Source: Roseovarius sp.
Lineage (GTDB): Bacteria; Pseudomonadota; Alphaproteobacteria; Rhodobacterales; Rhodobacteraceae
Reading direction: 5' to 3'
Assembly: GCA_029212365.1 (NCBI GenBank)
Contig: JARGOC010000004.1
Coordinates: 97,553-161,552 of the forward strand
Length of the DNA: 64,000 nucleotides
Shown: positions 49,629 to 57,904 of the stretch, piece by piece
Layout of the letters: each line of letters begins with the position of its first letter
Numbering within the stretch: the first letter of the stretch is position 1
Notes under the pieces: model-generated
Seen by the model: only the letters and a program-made list of their open reading frames with translations
The model's database searches: none
What the model was told of the DNA's origin: nothing
Position numbers and translations under genes: made by a program

Positions 49629-50033
49629 CTAAACGCCGTGTATTTCAGAGATAGATGTTTCACCCAGCTTGTCGACAAGGCTTTGTTCTACTTCCTCAAG
49701 GACATTGAAAACCCGCCTGTGAAGCGCATGCTCAACGGAACAGGACGCTGGCTCATTGGCCTCACCTGCTGCAACCAACCGCTCATCAAGAGCAAGGTAA
49801 ACATCGGCCAGTGTGATGTCGCGTGGTTTGCGGGCCAAACGCCAGCCACCTGAATGACCTTTCTCTGAGGTTAAAAGGCCAGCCTTTCGCAAACTTCCCA
49901 AGACCCTGCGCACCACAACGGGATTGGTGCCTGCGTGATCTGCAATATCTGCTGACGTGCGTATGCGGTCTGGATCCGCAGCCATATGGCTGAGCGTATG
50001 CAGGGCAAGGGACAGGCGAGAGTTGCGCTTCAT
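49629..50033 (-). CDS. Rrf2-family transcriptional regulator
   Basis: The 134-residue protein is a typical Rrf2 winged helix: SLALHTLSHMAADPDRIRTS, then ADIADHAGTNPVVVRRVLG with the recognition helix and GLLTSEKGHSGGWRLARKP. IscR- and NsrR-type sensors have three cysteines for an Fe-S cluster; here only one Cys (ASCSVEHALH) remains, followed by His residues, so the sensing mode must differ. It is divergent from the COG0523 operon, and the 104-bp space between them contains a paired palindromic operator. It probably represses or activates that operon and itself; the effector is unknown. Confidence 0.9.
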   Translation of the reverse strand: MKRNSRLSLALHTLSHMAADPDRIRTSADIADHAGTNPVVVRRVLGSLRKAGLLTSEKGHSGGWRLARKPRDITLADVYLALDERLVAAGEANEPASCSVEHALHRRVFNVLEEVEQSLVDKLGETSISEIHGV

Positions 50034-50061
50034 CTACGGCTTTTCTCCACAATGGGACTGA

Positions 50062-50110
50062 CATGTAACTTTTGCAGTTGCATTAGTCTAGCAACTACGT
50101 AAGTTACATG
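50062..50110. promoter_or_regulatory. Paired palindromic operator between Rrf2 gene and COG0523 operon
   Basis: Two boxes of the form AACT-N5-AGTT lie at 50067-50079 (AACTTTTGCAGTT) and 50093-50105 (AACTACGTAAGTT), with centres 26 bp apart. Together they form a larger inverted repeat: the arms CATGTAACTT and AAGTTACATG are perfect complements and the full 20-nt arms match at 17 positions around a 9-nt spacer. The location, between two divergent genes, is that of a shared operator. Confidence 0.7.
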
Positions 50111-50137
50111 ATCTGTAAATCATCTTTGGAGTGACCT

Positions 50138-51349
50138 ATGTCAGATGAACGCCTTCCCGTCACGGTTCTTTCCGGCTTCCTCGGTGCGGGGAAAACGACG
50201 TTGCTCAATCGGGTGCTCAACAACCGCGAGGGCCGCCGTGTTGCCGTGATCGTGAACGATATGTCCGAGGTCAATATCGACGCCGATCTGATCCGCGCGG
50301 ATACGGAACTCAGCCGGACCGATGAAACATTGGTCGAGATGTCCAATGGCTGCATCTGCTGCACCCTGCGCGATGATCTTCTGGAAGAGGTGCGCCGCCT
50401 TGCCAGTGAGGGGCGCTTTGACTACCTGCTGATCGAATCGACCGGAATTTCCGAGCCACTGCCCGTTGCAGCAACATTCGATTTCCGGGATGAGGCGGGC
50501 GAGAGCCTGTCTGATGTTTCCCGGCTCGATACGATGGTGACAGTGGTGGATGCCGCCAATCTCCTGAACGATTATTCCAGTCATGATTTCCTGAGCGACC
50601 GCGGCGAAACCCTCGGCGAAGATGATGACCGCACGCTTGTTCATCTTCTGACAGATCAAATTGAATTTGCAGATGTCGTCATTCTGAACAAGGTCACGGA
50701 TGCAGGCCCTGAGCGTGTGGACGCCGCCCGCAAAATCATTCGCAGCCTGAATGCGGACGCCAAGATCATCGAGGCAGATCACTCAGACGTGCCAGCCGAT
50801 ACCATCCTCGACACCGGGATGTTTGACTTCGAAAAGGCACATGAACACCCGATGTGGGCCAAAGAGTTGTACGGCTTTGCTGATCACGTGCCCGAAACCG
50901 AAGAATATGGCGTGGCGTCTTTTGTCTATCGCGCGCGCCGTCCCTTTATCCCCGAAAAGATCATGCAGGCGCTGAACGGCCCAATGCCCGGAGTGATCCG
51001 CGCAAAGGGACATTTCTGGATCGCCACGCGGCCCGGATGGGTGGCCGAGTTTTCACTGGCTGGCGCTCTGTCGAGCGTCAAGCCGTTGGGCACATGGTGG
51101 GCCTCAGTTCCCCAAGACCGCTGGCCCGATCATGACGGCGTGCGCTCTTATATGCAGGCCCACTGGCAAGAGCCATGGGGGGACCGGCGGCAAGAGCTGG
51201 TCTTTATCGGTGCGGGCATCGACTGGCCTGCACTCAAGGCGACCCTTGATGCGTGCCTCGTACCCGAGGACATCGCCACCGGCCCCGATGTGTTGCCAAT
51301 CTATGACGACCCGTTCCCGATCTGGCGGCGAGCAGAGGAGGCAGCATGA
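50138..51349 (+). CDS. COG0523 (CobW/ZigA-type) metal GTPase
   Basis: The 403-residue G3E-family GTPase is a metallochaperone type. It has Walker [16 protein letters not shown], the metal-binding [15 protein letters not shown] (GCICC), [11 protein letters not shown] (Walker B region), ILNKVTDAG (NKxD-like), a His-containing [12 protein letters not shown] before the C-terminal domain, and the CobW-C domain ([20 protein letters not shown]). ZigA/YciC relatives deliver zinc or help under zinc limitation. It is the first gene of an operon whose next gene overlaps as ATGA. The metal is inferred, not shown. Confidence 0.9.
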   Translation: MSDERLPVTVLSGFLGAGKTTLLNRVLNNREGRRVAVIVNDMSEVNIDADLIRADTELSRTDETLVEMSNGCICCTLRDDLLEEVRRLASEGRFDYLLIESTGISEPLPVAATFDFRDEAGESLSDVSRLDTMVTVVDAANLLNDYSSHDFLSDRGETLGEDDDRTLVHLLTDQIEFADVVILNKVTDAGPERVDAARKIIRSLNADAKIIEADHSDVPADTILDTGMFDFEKAHEHPMWAKELYGFADHVPETEEYGVASFVYRARRPFIPEKIMQALNGPMPGVIRAKGHFWIATRPGWVAEFSLAGALSSVKPLGTWWASVPQDRWPDHDGVRSYMQAHWQEPWGDRRQELVFIGAGIDWPALKATLDACLVPEDIATGPDVLPIYDDPFPIWRRAEEAA

Positions 51350-51975
51350 CGTTGCACACCTTGACCCGTCAGGCCGCGGATGTCGTCCCGCATGTTGATC
51401 GGCCAGAGGATCTGGCACGGTTCCTCGATCCCGCCTGCCCTGCAGTGATCTGGCAAAGGCACGCCCCGCCAGAGTTCCAAAGCTGGATCGACACATTGGC
51501 TCCAGACCTTCTGCCGGACAATCGGGTGGTGTTGCACCGCAGCCAAATGCGCTCTGTTGTCACCGAAATTTTCGAGATAGCAAAAACCCCCGCCTGCGCG
51601 TCGCGCGCGCATCTGGTTGAGGATATCGTTGCGTTGTCCGAGGCCTTCGCGGACCTCATGCGTGCCAGCTATCTGCGCCTGCGTCTCAATGCGGTCACGA
51701 CCAATGCGTGCCGCAAGTTCCACGTCGATGCGATCAGCGCGCGGCTTGTCTGCACCTACCGCGGCATGGGCACGCAATACGGCATCTCCGCATCCGGGGC
51801 CGAGCCAGAGCATATTTTCACCGTTCCAACCGGCGCACCGATCCTATTGCGCGGCACGCTTGCACCAGAGCAGCCGGCTTCTGGGCTGCGGCACCGCTCG
51901 CCCCCGATTGAAGGCAGCGGTGCGACGCGTCTGGTGCTGGTGCTTGATCCCGTGACAGACCCGGAGGATGCCTGA
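51346..51975 (+). CDS. DUF1826 protein
   Basis: The 209-residue protein matches DUF1826, of unknown function: its conserved core [20 protein letters not shown] followed by GTQYG contains His, Asp and Cys residues that could bind metal. DUF1826 genes are known beside COG0523 genes in proteobacteria, in a zinc-responsive context. It overlaps the GTPase stop by 4 nt and shares one base with the next gene (TGATG), so the three are made together. No signal peptide is seen. Confidence 0.85.
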   Translation: MTLHTLTRQAADVVPHVDRPEDLARFLDPACPAVIWQRHAPPEFQSWIDTLAPDLLPDNRVVLHRSQMRSVVTEIFEIAKTPACASRAHLVEDIVALSEAFADLMRASYLRLRLNAVTTNACRKFHVDAISARLVCTYRGMGTQYGISASGAEPEHIFTVPTGAPILLRGTLAPEQPASGLRHRSPPIEGSGATRLVLVLDPVTDPEDA

Positions 51976-52223
51976 TGAGCCGAAATCTGGGTGCGACCAG
52001 CCTGCCATGCAAACGTCGCCAACATGATCCGATGCGCAGCTACGACGCATTGCCCCCGCCACTGCGCGCCTGGTTGTCCCAAGCGGCTTTACCATGGTCA
52101 ACTGCATCGGCGCGGCGATTGTGGAAACGCGCCAAGGCCCAAGGCCACGACACCCATGCAGCGCTGCAAATACTGTCTCGTGCAGAAGAACGCACACTGG
52201 CCCGCGACCACGGTTCACTCTAA
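51975..52223 (+). CDS. Small basic protein, DUF6525-like
   Basis: The 82-residue protein begins [20 protein letters not shown] and contains YDALPPPLRAWLSQAALPWS followed by ASARRLWKRAK. I recognise this as a short Rhodobacteraceae family (DUF6525, from memory) of unknown function. It is basic, has no membrane segment, and has a single Cys. It starts within the stop of the DUF1826 gene. Alternative: a regulator or RNA-binding helper of the operon; nothing in the sequence shows which. Confidence 0.7.
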   Translation: MSRNLGATSLPCKRRQHDPMRSYDALPPPLRAWLSQAALPWSTASARRLWKRAKAQGHDTHAALQILSRAEERTLARDHGSL

Positions 52224-52262
52224 CTCTAACGCTCTATGTCGATTCTCGAAGGTAAATACCCA

Positions 52263-53786
52263 ATGAATTTCCTAACACGTATCTCAGCGGCAGCAGCCAT
52301 CGCTCTCGCATCTGTGCTTCCCGCCGTTGCTCAGGATGGCACCTTCCGAATATCGGTCACTTTCGGTCCAAATGCCGAAGTGCCGGACCCGCGTGTGGGC
52401 TATAATGGCTGGATGTCGAACCAGACGGGCGTGACAGAAACACTCATGGGGGTCGATTATGACCTCGATCTTTACCCGCGCCTCGCCGAAGGGATCGAAC
52501 AGCTCTCTGACACGACATGGCGGGTGACCCTGCGCGAGGGGCTGACATTCCACGATGGCACGCCCGTGACCGCGCAGGCTGTGATCGACGCAATCACACC
52601 GATTTCACAAGAAGATCACCCCGCACATAACGCCCGCGTGGCGCGTGTGCTGGATTTGGCGGGCATGTCTGCTGACAGCGACCGCGCCATCGTGTTTGAG
52701 ACCAATACCCCCAACGCGGCCTTCCCATGGAGCCTGTCTGACCCCGCGCTCGCCGTTTTGGGCACAGCTTCGGAAGCATTCCCGATCAACGCAACGGGCC
52801 CCTATATCTTCCGTGAGGCTATTGTCGATCAACTTTATCGTGTTGAGGCGAACCAGAATTATCGTCTCGGCACACCGGGCTTTGAGCACGTCGAGGTTGT
52901 GGCCTCACCAGACCCCGCCGCAGCTGCGCTGGCGTTTGAGGCGGGCGAAGTTGATATGGTCATCAACTACCCCGAAACCGATTTCGAACGCATTCAGGAA
53001 ACTGGCGCGCTTGGCTTCACAGCCCCGACCGCGCGGCTTTATTTCTATTCCGTCAACGCAAAGTCGGGTCCGATGGCGAACCCGCTGATCCGACGTGCTG
53101 TCTCAATGGCCATCGACCGTAAGGGGATCGTGGATGCAGTGCTCTCGGGTGTTGGCGGCGTGCCCGCAGGCACGGTTGTTCCCGCAGGGACAAAATGGGC
53201 GGCGGATATTGATCCGGTCTATGATCCTGCCGCAGCACAAGCGCTTCTTGCAGAGGCAGGCGCGGTGAAGGAAGGCGGGCGATGGATGCTCGACGGTGCA
53301 CCGCTTGAGATCGAAATTCTCACCTATTCCTCGCGCGCAGCTTTGCCGCCCACTGCAGAGCTGACGCAAGCCTTCTTGCAGCAGATCGGTATTTCTGCCT
53401 CGATCAGTGTCGGTGAATATGGCGCAAGCAATGACGCACTTGCGGCGGGCGAAGGTGATATATTCCTGCAGGCATGGGTGATGCTGCCGCAGGGCGAGCC
53501 CGGCTCAATCCTCGGGTTTCTGCTTGATAGCAAAGGCGGGTCAAACGCCGGTCACTATTCCAACCCGGAAATGGACAGGCTGCTGGCGCAGGTGCGCATG
53601 ACATTCGATCTGGCCAAGCGCAAGGCGATCTATGAGCGCATCCAGCAGATCATCGCGCAGGATGGGGCACTGATCCCCGTCTTCCATGTCAGTCAGGCGA
53701 ATGTCTCGGTTGCAGGCTTGACGGGTTACGCCGTTCATCCGACAGAGACATATTGGCTCACACACGAGACTGCACTGACGGAATGA
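52263..53786 (+). CDS. ABC substrate-binding protein, family 5 (NikA/DppA-like)
   Basis: The 507-residue periplasmic binding protein has a Sec signal peptide (MNFLTRISAAAAIALASVLP, cut after AVA|Q) and family 5 landmarks: TWRVTLREGLTFHDGTPVTA, INATGPYIFREAI, IRRAVSMAIDRKGIVDAVLS and NPEMDRLLAQVRM. The ATG at 52263 begins the signal peptide; GAAGG lies upstream. Family 5 proteins bind peptides, nickel or metal-chelator complexes. Its place behind a COG0523 gene and before short ATPases favours a metal or metallophore cargo. It overlaps the next gene as ATGA. Confidence 0.92.
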   Translation: MNFLTRISAAAAIALASVLPAVAQDGTFRISVTFGPNAEVPDPRVGYNGWMSNQTGVTETLMGVDYDLDLYPRLAEGIEQLSDTTWRVTLREGLTFHDGTPVTAQAVIDAITPISQEDHPAHNARVARVLDLAGMSADSDRAIVFETNTPNAAFPWSLSDPALAVLGTASEAFPINATGPYIFREAIVDQLYRVEANQNYRLGTPGFEHVEVVASPDPAAAALAFEAGEVDMVINYPETDFERIQETGALGFTAPTARLYFYSVNAKSGPMANPLIRRAVSMAIDRKGIVDAVLSGVGGVPAGTVVPAGTKWAADIDPVYDPAAAQALLAEAGAVKEGGRWMLDGAPLEIEILTYSSRAALPPTAELTQAFLQQIGISASISVGEYGASNDALAAGEGDIFLQAWVMLPQGEPGSILGFLLDSKGGSNAGHYSNPEMDRLLAQVRMTFDLAKRKAIYERIQQIIAQDGALIPVFHVSQANVSVAGLTGYAVHPTETYWLTHETALTE

Positions 53787-54466
53787 CGATTACACTCTTT
53801 GGCCTGAGCGCTACACGCTCGGGTCGCCCCATTTTGCACCCGACAGATATCACCATCGAGCCCGGCGCACGCGTCGGGCTTGTCGGGGCGTCCGGCTCGG
53901 GGAAATCAACGCTGGGCCACACGCTGATCGACGCTCTGCGCGCGCAAGGCACGACCGTGGCCCATGTGCCGCAAAGCCCAGATGAGGCGCTCGATCCGCT
54001 CAGGTCCATGGGGTTTCACTGGCGCGAGGCCGAGCGCGCCTTGCACCTTGCACCGAACCCTGCCCGACAGGCAAAGCTGTTTGAGGCGCTCAACATCAGC
54101 GGGGCAAACCTGCGCAAACGCCCATGGGGCTGGAGCCGTGGGATGCAGCAGCGCTTCGTCATCGCCATGGCCCTCATCGGCACACCTGATCTTTTGGTCA
54201 TGGACGAGCCAACATCCGCGCTCGATCCAGTGGTCGCAGCACAGACGATGGATTTGCTTGATCGCTATCTTGCAGACAGACACACGGCGCTTTTGCTCAT
54301 CACCCATGATCTTGGCCTCGCAGCGCGGCGCGTGTCACGGCTCTTGGTCATGGCACAGGGACAGGTCGTCGAAGATGCGCCCACCTTGCAGATGCTGGCA
54401 CAGCCCCAAACAAAACAGGCGCAGGCGCTATGCGCCCACCGAAACTGGCGGACCCTACCATGCTGA
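53783..54466 (+). CDS. ABC transporter ATPase 1 (short NikD/CntD-like)
   Basis: The 227-residue ATPase has Walker A GASGSGKST, Q-loop VPQSPDEALDP, Walker B LLVMDEPTSALD and a His switch ITHDLG. The ABC signature reads WSRGMQQR instead of LSGGMQQR. At this length it lacks the C-terminal oligopeptide-transporter domain with Fe-S cysteines found in DppD/OppD (about 330 residues), so it resembles nickel-type NikD or CntD. It starts in the stop of the binding-protein gene (ATGA) and overlaps ATPase 2 by 7 nt. Confidence 0.92.
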   Translation: MTITLFGLSATRSGRPILHPTDITIEPGARVGLVGASGSGKSTLGHTLIDALRAQGTTVAHVPQSPDEALDPLRSMGFHWREAERALHLAPNPARQAKLFEALNISGANLRKRPWGWSRGMQQRFVIAMALIGTPDLLVMDEPTSALDPVVAAQTMDLLDRYLADRHTALLLITHDLGLAARRVSRLLVMAQGQVVEDAPTLQMLAQPQTKQAQALCAHRNWRTLPC

Positions 54467-55185
54467 GCGTCGATGCGATTTCGGTGAAACGTGGGCAGGC
54501 CACCACCCTCAACAATGTCTCCTTCACGCTTGGCGCGGGCAAGACACTCGCCGTCGTCGGCGAAAGTGGCGCTGGAAAGTCCACGCTGATCGCAGCCATC
54601 CTGGGACTTGTCAAATGCGCCAGCGGGCATGTTGCTTGGGCGGGGTCTCCCGTTTCCCAATGCCGCCCGACACTGGTCATGCAAGAGCCACGCAGCGCGT
54701 TCAATCCGCGCCTGCCCCTCGAACATGCCATCCGCGAACCCCTTAAGGCCAAGAAGATCGCGCTTGACACCGCACGCCTCAAATCGCTCTGCGAGCGCCT
54801 TGATATTGCGCCAGATTTGCTTGCGCGCAGGCCATCCGAGATCTCGATCGGACAGGCGCAACGGATGGGCATTCTGCGCGCCCTGATCGCCGCCCCCCCG
54901 CTCGTGCTGTTTGACGAACCGCTTTCGGCGCTGGATGCCGTGACGCAAAAACGCACCGCCCAGATGATTGCCGATCTGCAATCACAACAACAGTTCGCTG
55001 CACTGATAGTCACCCATGATCTTGGCTATGCTGCCGCGTTTGCCGATCATATTGCCGTGCTGCGCGCAGGCCAGATTGAGGAGTATGCCCCAGCAGAGAG
55101 CTTCATCGAGGCACCGCAAACCGCCTATGGCCATGCGCTGCGCGACGCAGCCTTCGCCCTCGGCGCACTGGAACGTGCGGCATGA
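54460..55185 (+). CDS. ABC transporter ATPase 2 (short NikE/CntF-like)
   Basis: The 241-residue ATPase has Walker A GESGAGKST, Q-loop VMQEPRSAFNP, Walker B LVLFDEPLSALD and His switch VTHDLG. The signature reads EISIGQAQR rather than LSGGQxQR. The ATG at 54460 lies 7 nt inside the previous gene; an earlier frame adds ten unlikely residues. Together with ATPase 1 it powers the two permeases that follow. It overlaps the first permease by 4 nt. Confidence 0.91.
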   Translation: MLSVDAISVKRGQATTLNNVSFTLGAGKTLAVVGESGAGKSTLIAAILGLVKCASGHVAWAGSPVSQCRPTLVMQEPRSAFNPRLPLEHAIREPLKAKKIALDTARLKSLCERLDIAPDLLARRPSEISIGQAQRMGILRALIAAPPLVLFDEPLSALDAVTQKRTAQMIADLQSQQQFAALIVTHDLGYAAAFADHIAVLRAGQIEEYAPAESFIEAPQTAYGHALRDAAFALGALERAA

Positions 55186-56120
55186 TCCGCGTCATGTTGG
55201 GGCTAGGCGCGCGCGCCGCCGTCGTGCTGGCCGGAACTGCCTTTGCCACCTTCGCGCTCTTGTGGCATGCACCAGGAGATCCAGCTTTGGCCATCGCCCT
55301 TGCCCGCTTTGATGCGCAGGTGCCGCCCGAGGTGGTCGAGCAAATCCGCGCGCAAGCAGGCCTCAACGCGGGCTTCTGGTCAGCGTTTCAAGCATGGATC
55401 GGGCCGCTTTTGACAGGTGACTTTGGTCGCTCGTCCGTGACGGGCCGCGAGATATGGCCCGATCTGGTAACGGCGGCCTCTTATACCTTCCCGCTGGCGC
55501 TGGCGGGCCTGGCCATTGGCCTTGCCCTATCAATACCTTTGGCCATCATCGCAACCCGCAGGCCCGGCGGTTGGCTCGATCGTGGGGCGGTCGCCTTGGC
55601 GTCACTCGGGGCTGCAATCCCAACCTATTGGCTGGGCCTTTTGTTGATCTTGCTCTTTGCCGTCCAACTCGGGTGGCTGCCCGCAATGGGCGCGCGCACC
55701 CCAGTTCACATAGTCCTGCCTGCGCTGACACTGGGGCTGGGCGTGGCGGCATCCCTCACGCGGATTCTGCGCTCTGGCATCCTTGAGGCACGCAGTCAGG
55801 CCTTTCTCCCGGCCTTTCGCCGACGCGGCGTTACGCCAAACGATATTGAGCGCGCCCATGTCGCCCCCCACGCCGCCGTCCCCGTGGTGACTGTCATTGG
55901 GCTTGAACTGGCTTTCTTGCTGGAAGGCGCGGTGATCCTTGAGGTCATTTTCGCGCGCCCTGGGCTGGGAACGTTTCTTGTCAACGCAATCAGCACCCGC
56001 GATTTCCCCGCGGTGCAGGCCGTGGTTATCGTCGCCGCCGTGATCTTTGTGTGCGTGAACCTTTTGATTGACCTGATTTACCGCGTGCTTGATCCGCGCA
56101 TCGGTGAACACGATGCGTAG
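55182..56120 (+). CDS. ABC transporter permease 1 (DppB/NikB-like)
   Basis: The 312-residue inner-membrane protein has six predicted helices and the binding-protein-dependent permease loop ARSQAFLPAFRRRGVTPNDI ahead of HAAVPVVTVIGLELAFLLEG. The N-terminal ATAFATFALLWHAPGDPA is the usual start of DppB-type permeases. It pairs with permease 2. It overlaps ATPase 2 and permease 2 by 4 and 8 nt. Confidence 0.92.
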   Translation: MIRVMLGLGARAAVVLAGTAFATFALLWHAPGDPALAIALARFDAQVPPEVVEQIRAQAGLNAGFWSAFQAWIGPLLTGDFGRSSVTGREIWPDLVTAASYTFPLALAGLAIGLALSIPLAIIATRRPGGWLDRGAVALASLGAAIPTYWLGLLLILLFAVQLGWLPAMGARTPVHIVLPALTLGLGVAASLTRILRSGILEARSQAFLPAFRRRGVTPNDIERAHVAPHAAVPVVTVIGLELAFLLEGAVILEVIFARPGLGTFLVNAISTRDFPAVQAVVIVAAVIFVCVNLLIDLIYRVLDPRIGEHDA

Positions 56121-56907
56121 TGTCTGGGCTGTGGCAATGCTCTTGGTCAGCCTCTCGCTCTTGGGGCCACTGCTGGCACCCTATGATCCAACTGCCATCG
56201 GCCTCGCAAACCGACTCAGCGGGCCTAGTGGGGACAATCTCTTGGGCACGGACGCGCTTGGCCGTGATATCCTGTCGCGGCTTTTGCATGGCGCGCGCTG
56301 GTCGCTTGGCCTTGCGTTTGTGATCTCGGTTTTGGGATTGATCATCGGCACGCTTGCAGGCGTTTTGGCGGCGCAAGGCGGCAAGGTGGTCGATTGGTCC
56401 GTCATGCGCGTGACGGACACATTTCTGGCCTTTCCCGAATTGATCGCAGCCGTGGTTATCGCGGGTGTGTTGGGGGCAGGCACAGGCTCTCTGGTCTTTG
56501 CCCTCACGGTCACGGGATGGATGCGCTATGCGCGCGTGGCGCGGGGCATCGGGTTATCGCTGCAGACGCGCGGTTACGTAGTGCAAGCGCGCCTTGCAGG
56601 GGTCTCAATGGCCAGCATTGCGTGGTGGCACTACCTGCCATCACTGCTTCCCTCTCTCGTTGTGGTTTGGACAGGCATGTTTGCGCGCGCGATCCTCGGC
56701 ATCTCAGCGCTTGGCTTTCTCGGCTTTGGCGTACAGCCACCAACACCCGAATGGGGCACAATGCTACTGGACGCGCGCATTCACATGCGTTCTACACCGC
56801 TACAAATGATCTGGCCTGGATTAACGGTGGTCTTCTGCGTGCTTGCCATTAACCTCGCCGGGGACACGCTGCGCGACGCTCTGGCACAAGAAGAAAAACA
56901 GTTATGA
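56113..56907 (+). CDS. ABC transporter permease 2 (DppC/NikC-like)
   Basis: The 264-residue membrane protein has the DppC-type pattern LLGTDALGRDILSRLLHGAR near residue 50, six helices, the EAA-type loop GYVVQARLAGVSMASIAWWH, and GFLGFGVQPPTPEWGTML near the end. I chose the ATG at 56113, which begins the first membrane helix; an upstream in-frame start at 56089 adds eight residues. The length is close to NikC (277). It overlaps the exporter gene by 4 nt. Confidence 0.92.
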   Translation: MRSVWAVAMLLVSLSLLGPLLAPYDPTAIGLANRLSGPSGDNLLGTDALGRDILSRLLHGARWSLGLAFVISVLGLIIGTLAGVLAAQGGKVVDWSVMRVTDTFLAFPELIAAVVIAGVLGAGTGSLVFALTVTGWMRYARVARGIGLSLQTRGYVVQARLAGVSMASIAWWHYLPSLLPSLVVVWTGMFARAILGISALGFLGFGVQPPTPEWGTMLLDARIHMRSTPLQMIWPGLTVVFCVLAINLAGDTLRDALAQEEKQL

Positions 56908-57806
56908 CGACCACCGACAAACCTGGACTGGCCATTTGTCTGCGCATCCTTTCGGGGATATTATTCGCGGGCATGCTGATCTGCGTCAAGCTGGTGAGCG
57001 CGGATGTGCCCTTGGGCGAGATCGTCTTTTATCGCTCGGCCTTCGCACTGATCCCGCTGGTTATCTTTCTTTGGGTCAGGCGCGAGTTTCCAAGCGGGCT
57101 GGCCACCAAGCGCCCGTTTGGTCACCTGGTCCGAGCCAGCTTCGGGGCAATGGCGATGTTCGCCTCCTTCGCAGCCATTGCGCGCCTCAACGTTGCCGAA
57201 GCCATCCTGATCGCGCAGCTATCCCCCATTATCATGGCCATTTCCGCGGGCCTCATGCTGTGCGAACGCCTTACGATCTGGCGTATCGGCGGGCTGGCTT
57301 TGGGGTTTGCGGGCGTGATCGTCCTTGTCTGGCCAGAACTGGGCGGGGCAGACCCTAACGCCGCGCGCCTGATGGGGTTCTTCATGGGGTTTCTGGGGGC
57401 GGTCCTGACCGCTTTCGCGCTCATCATGGTGCGCAGCCTCAATCGCTCGGAAAGCCCGGGCGCTATCGCCTTCTACTTCGTGATTGCCTCAATGGTCGGC
57501 GGACTCATAACACTGCCCTGGGGCTGGATGATGCCGGGTGGTTGGACCCTGATCTACCTGATCGGGGCAGGTCTTTTTGGTGGCCTTGCACATATTGCCA
57601 TGACGATGGCCTTTCGCTTTGCCGATGCCTCACGCATCGCACCGTTCGAATATATCGCCCTGCTCTGGCCGATTCTGGGAGACATTTTGATCTTTCGGCT
57701 CCCCCTCTCAACAAGTTTCGTGCTTGCAGCACCTTTGGTATTGGGAGGGGCAGCCTTTGCCGCAGCAGAAAAGAGACGCGCCCCATCCGTACAGGCACAA
57801 ACATAA
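56904..57806 (+). CDS. EamA/DMT-family exporter
   Basis: The 300-residue protein has ten hydrophobic helices in two EamA repeats (first: ICLRILSGILFAGMLICVKL; second: MGFLGAVLTAFALIMVRSLN). Such drug/metabolite transporters export small metabolites; in Pseudomonas the opine metallophore is exported by the EamA protein CntI. Translational coupling (ATGA) to permease 2 shows it belongs to the uptake operon, so it may export a ligand that the ABC transporter takes back as a metal complex. The substrate is inferred. It is the last gene of the operon. Confidence 0.88.
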   Translation: MTTTDKPGLAICLRILSGILFAGMLICVKLVSADVPLGEIVFYRSAFALIPLVIFLWVRREFPSGLATKRPFGHLVRASFGAMAMFASFAAIARLNVAEAILIAQLSPIIMAISAGLMLCERLTIWRIGGLALGFAGVIVLVWPELGGADPNAARLMGFFMGFLGAVLTAFALIMVRSLNRSESPGAIAFYFVIASMVGGLITLPWGWMMPGGWTLIYLIGAGLFGGLAHIAMTMAFRFADASRIAPFEYIALLWPILGDILIFRLPLSTSFVLAAPLVLGGAAFAAAEKRRAPSVQAQT

Positions 57807-57856
57807 TCAAACACCAAAGCACACTCGCAAACCAAGGGCTTGCGCCCCGGTGCGCA

Positions 57857-57892
57857 GGCAGCGGCAGGGTCACATTCCCTGATGCCGCTGCC
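57857..57892 (+). terminator. Hairpin between the exporter operon and the DEAD-box gene
   Basis: A perfect 10-bp stem GGCAGCGGCA/TGCCGCTGCC encloses a 16-nt loop that can extend the pairing (GGG/CCC). The following bases on plus are CATTTCGTT, a weak T-run. It lies between two convergent genes and probably serves as a bidirectional end. Confidence 0.55.
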
Positions 57893-57904
57893 CATTTCGT
57901 TCAA

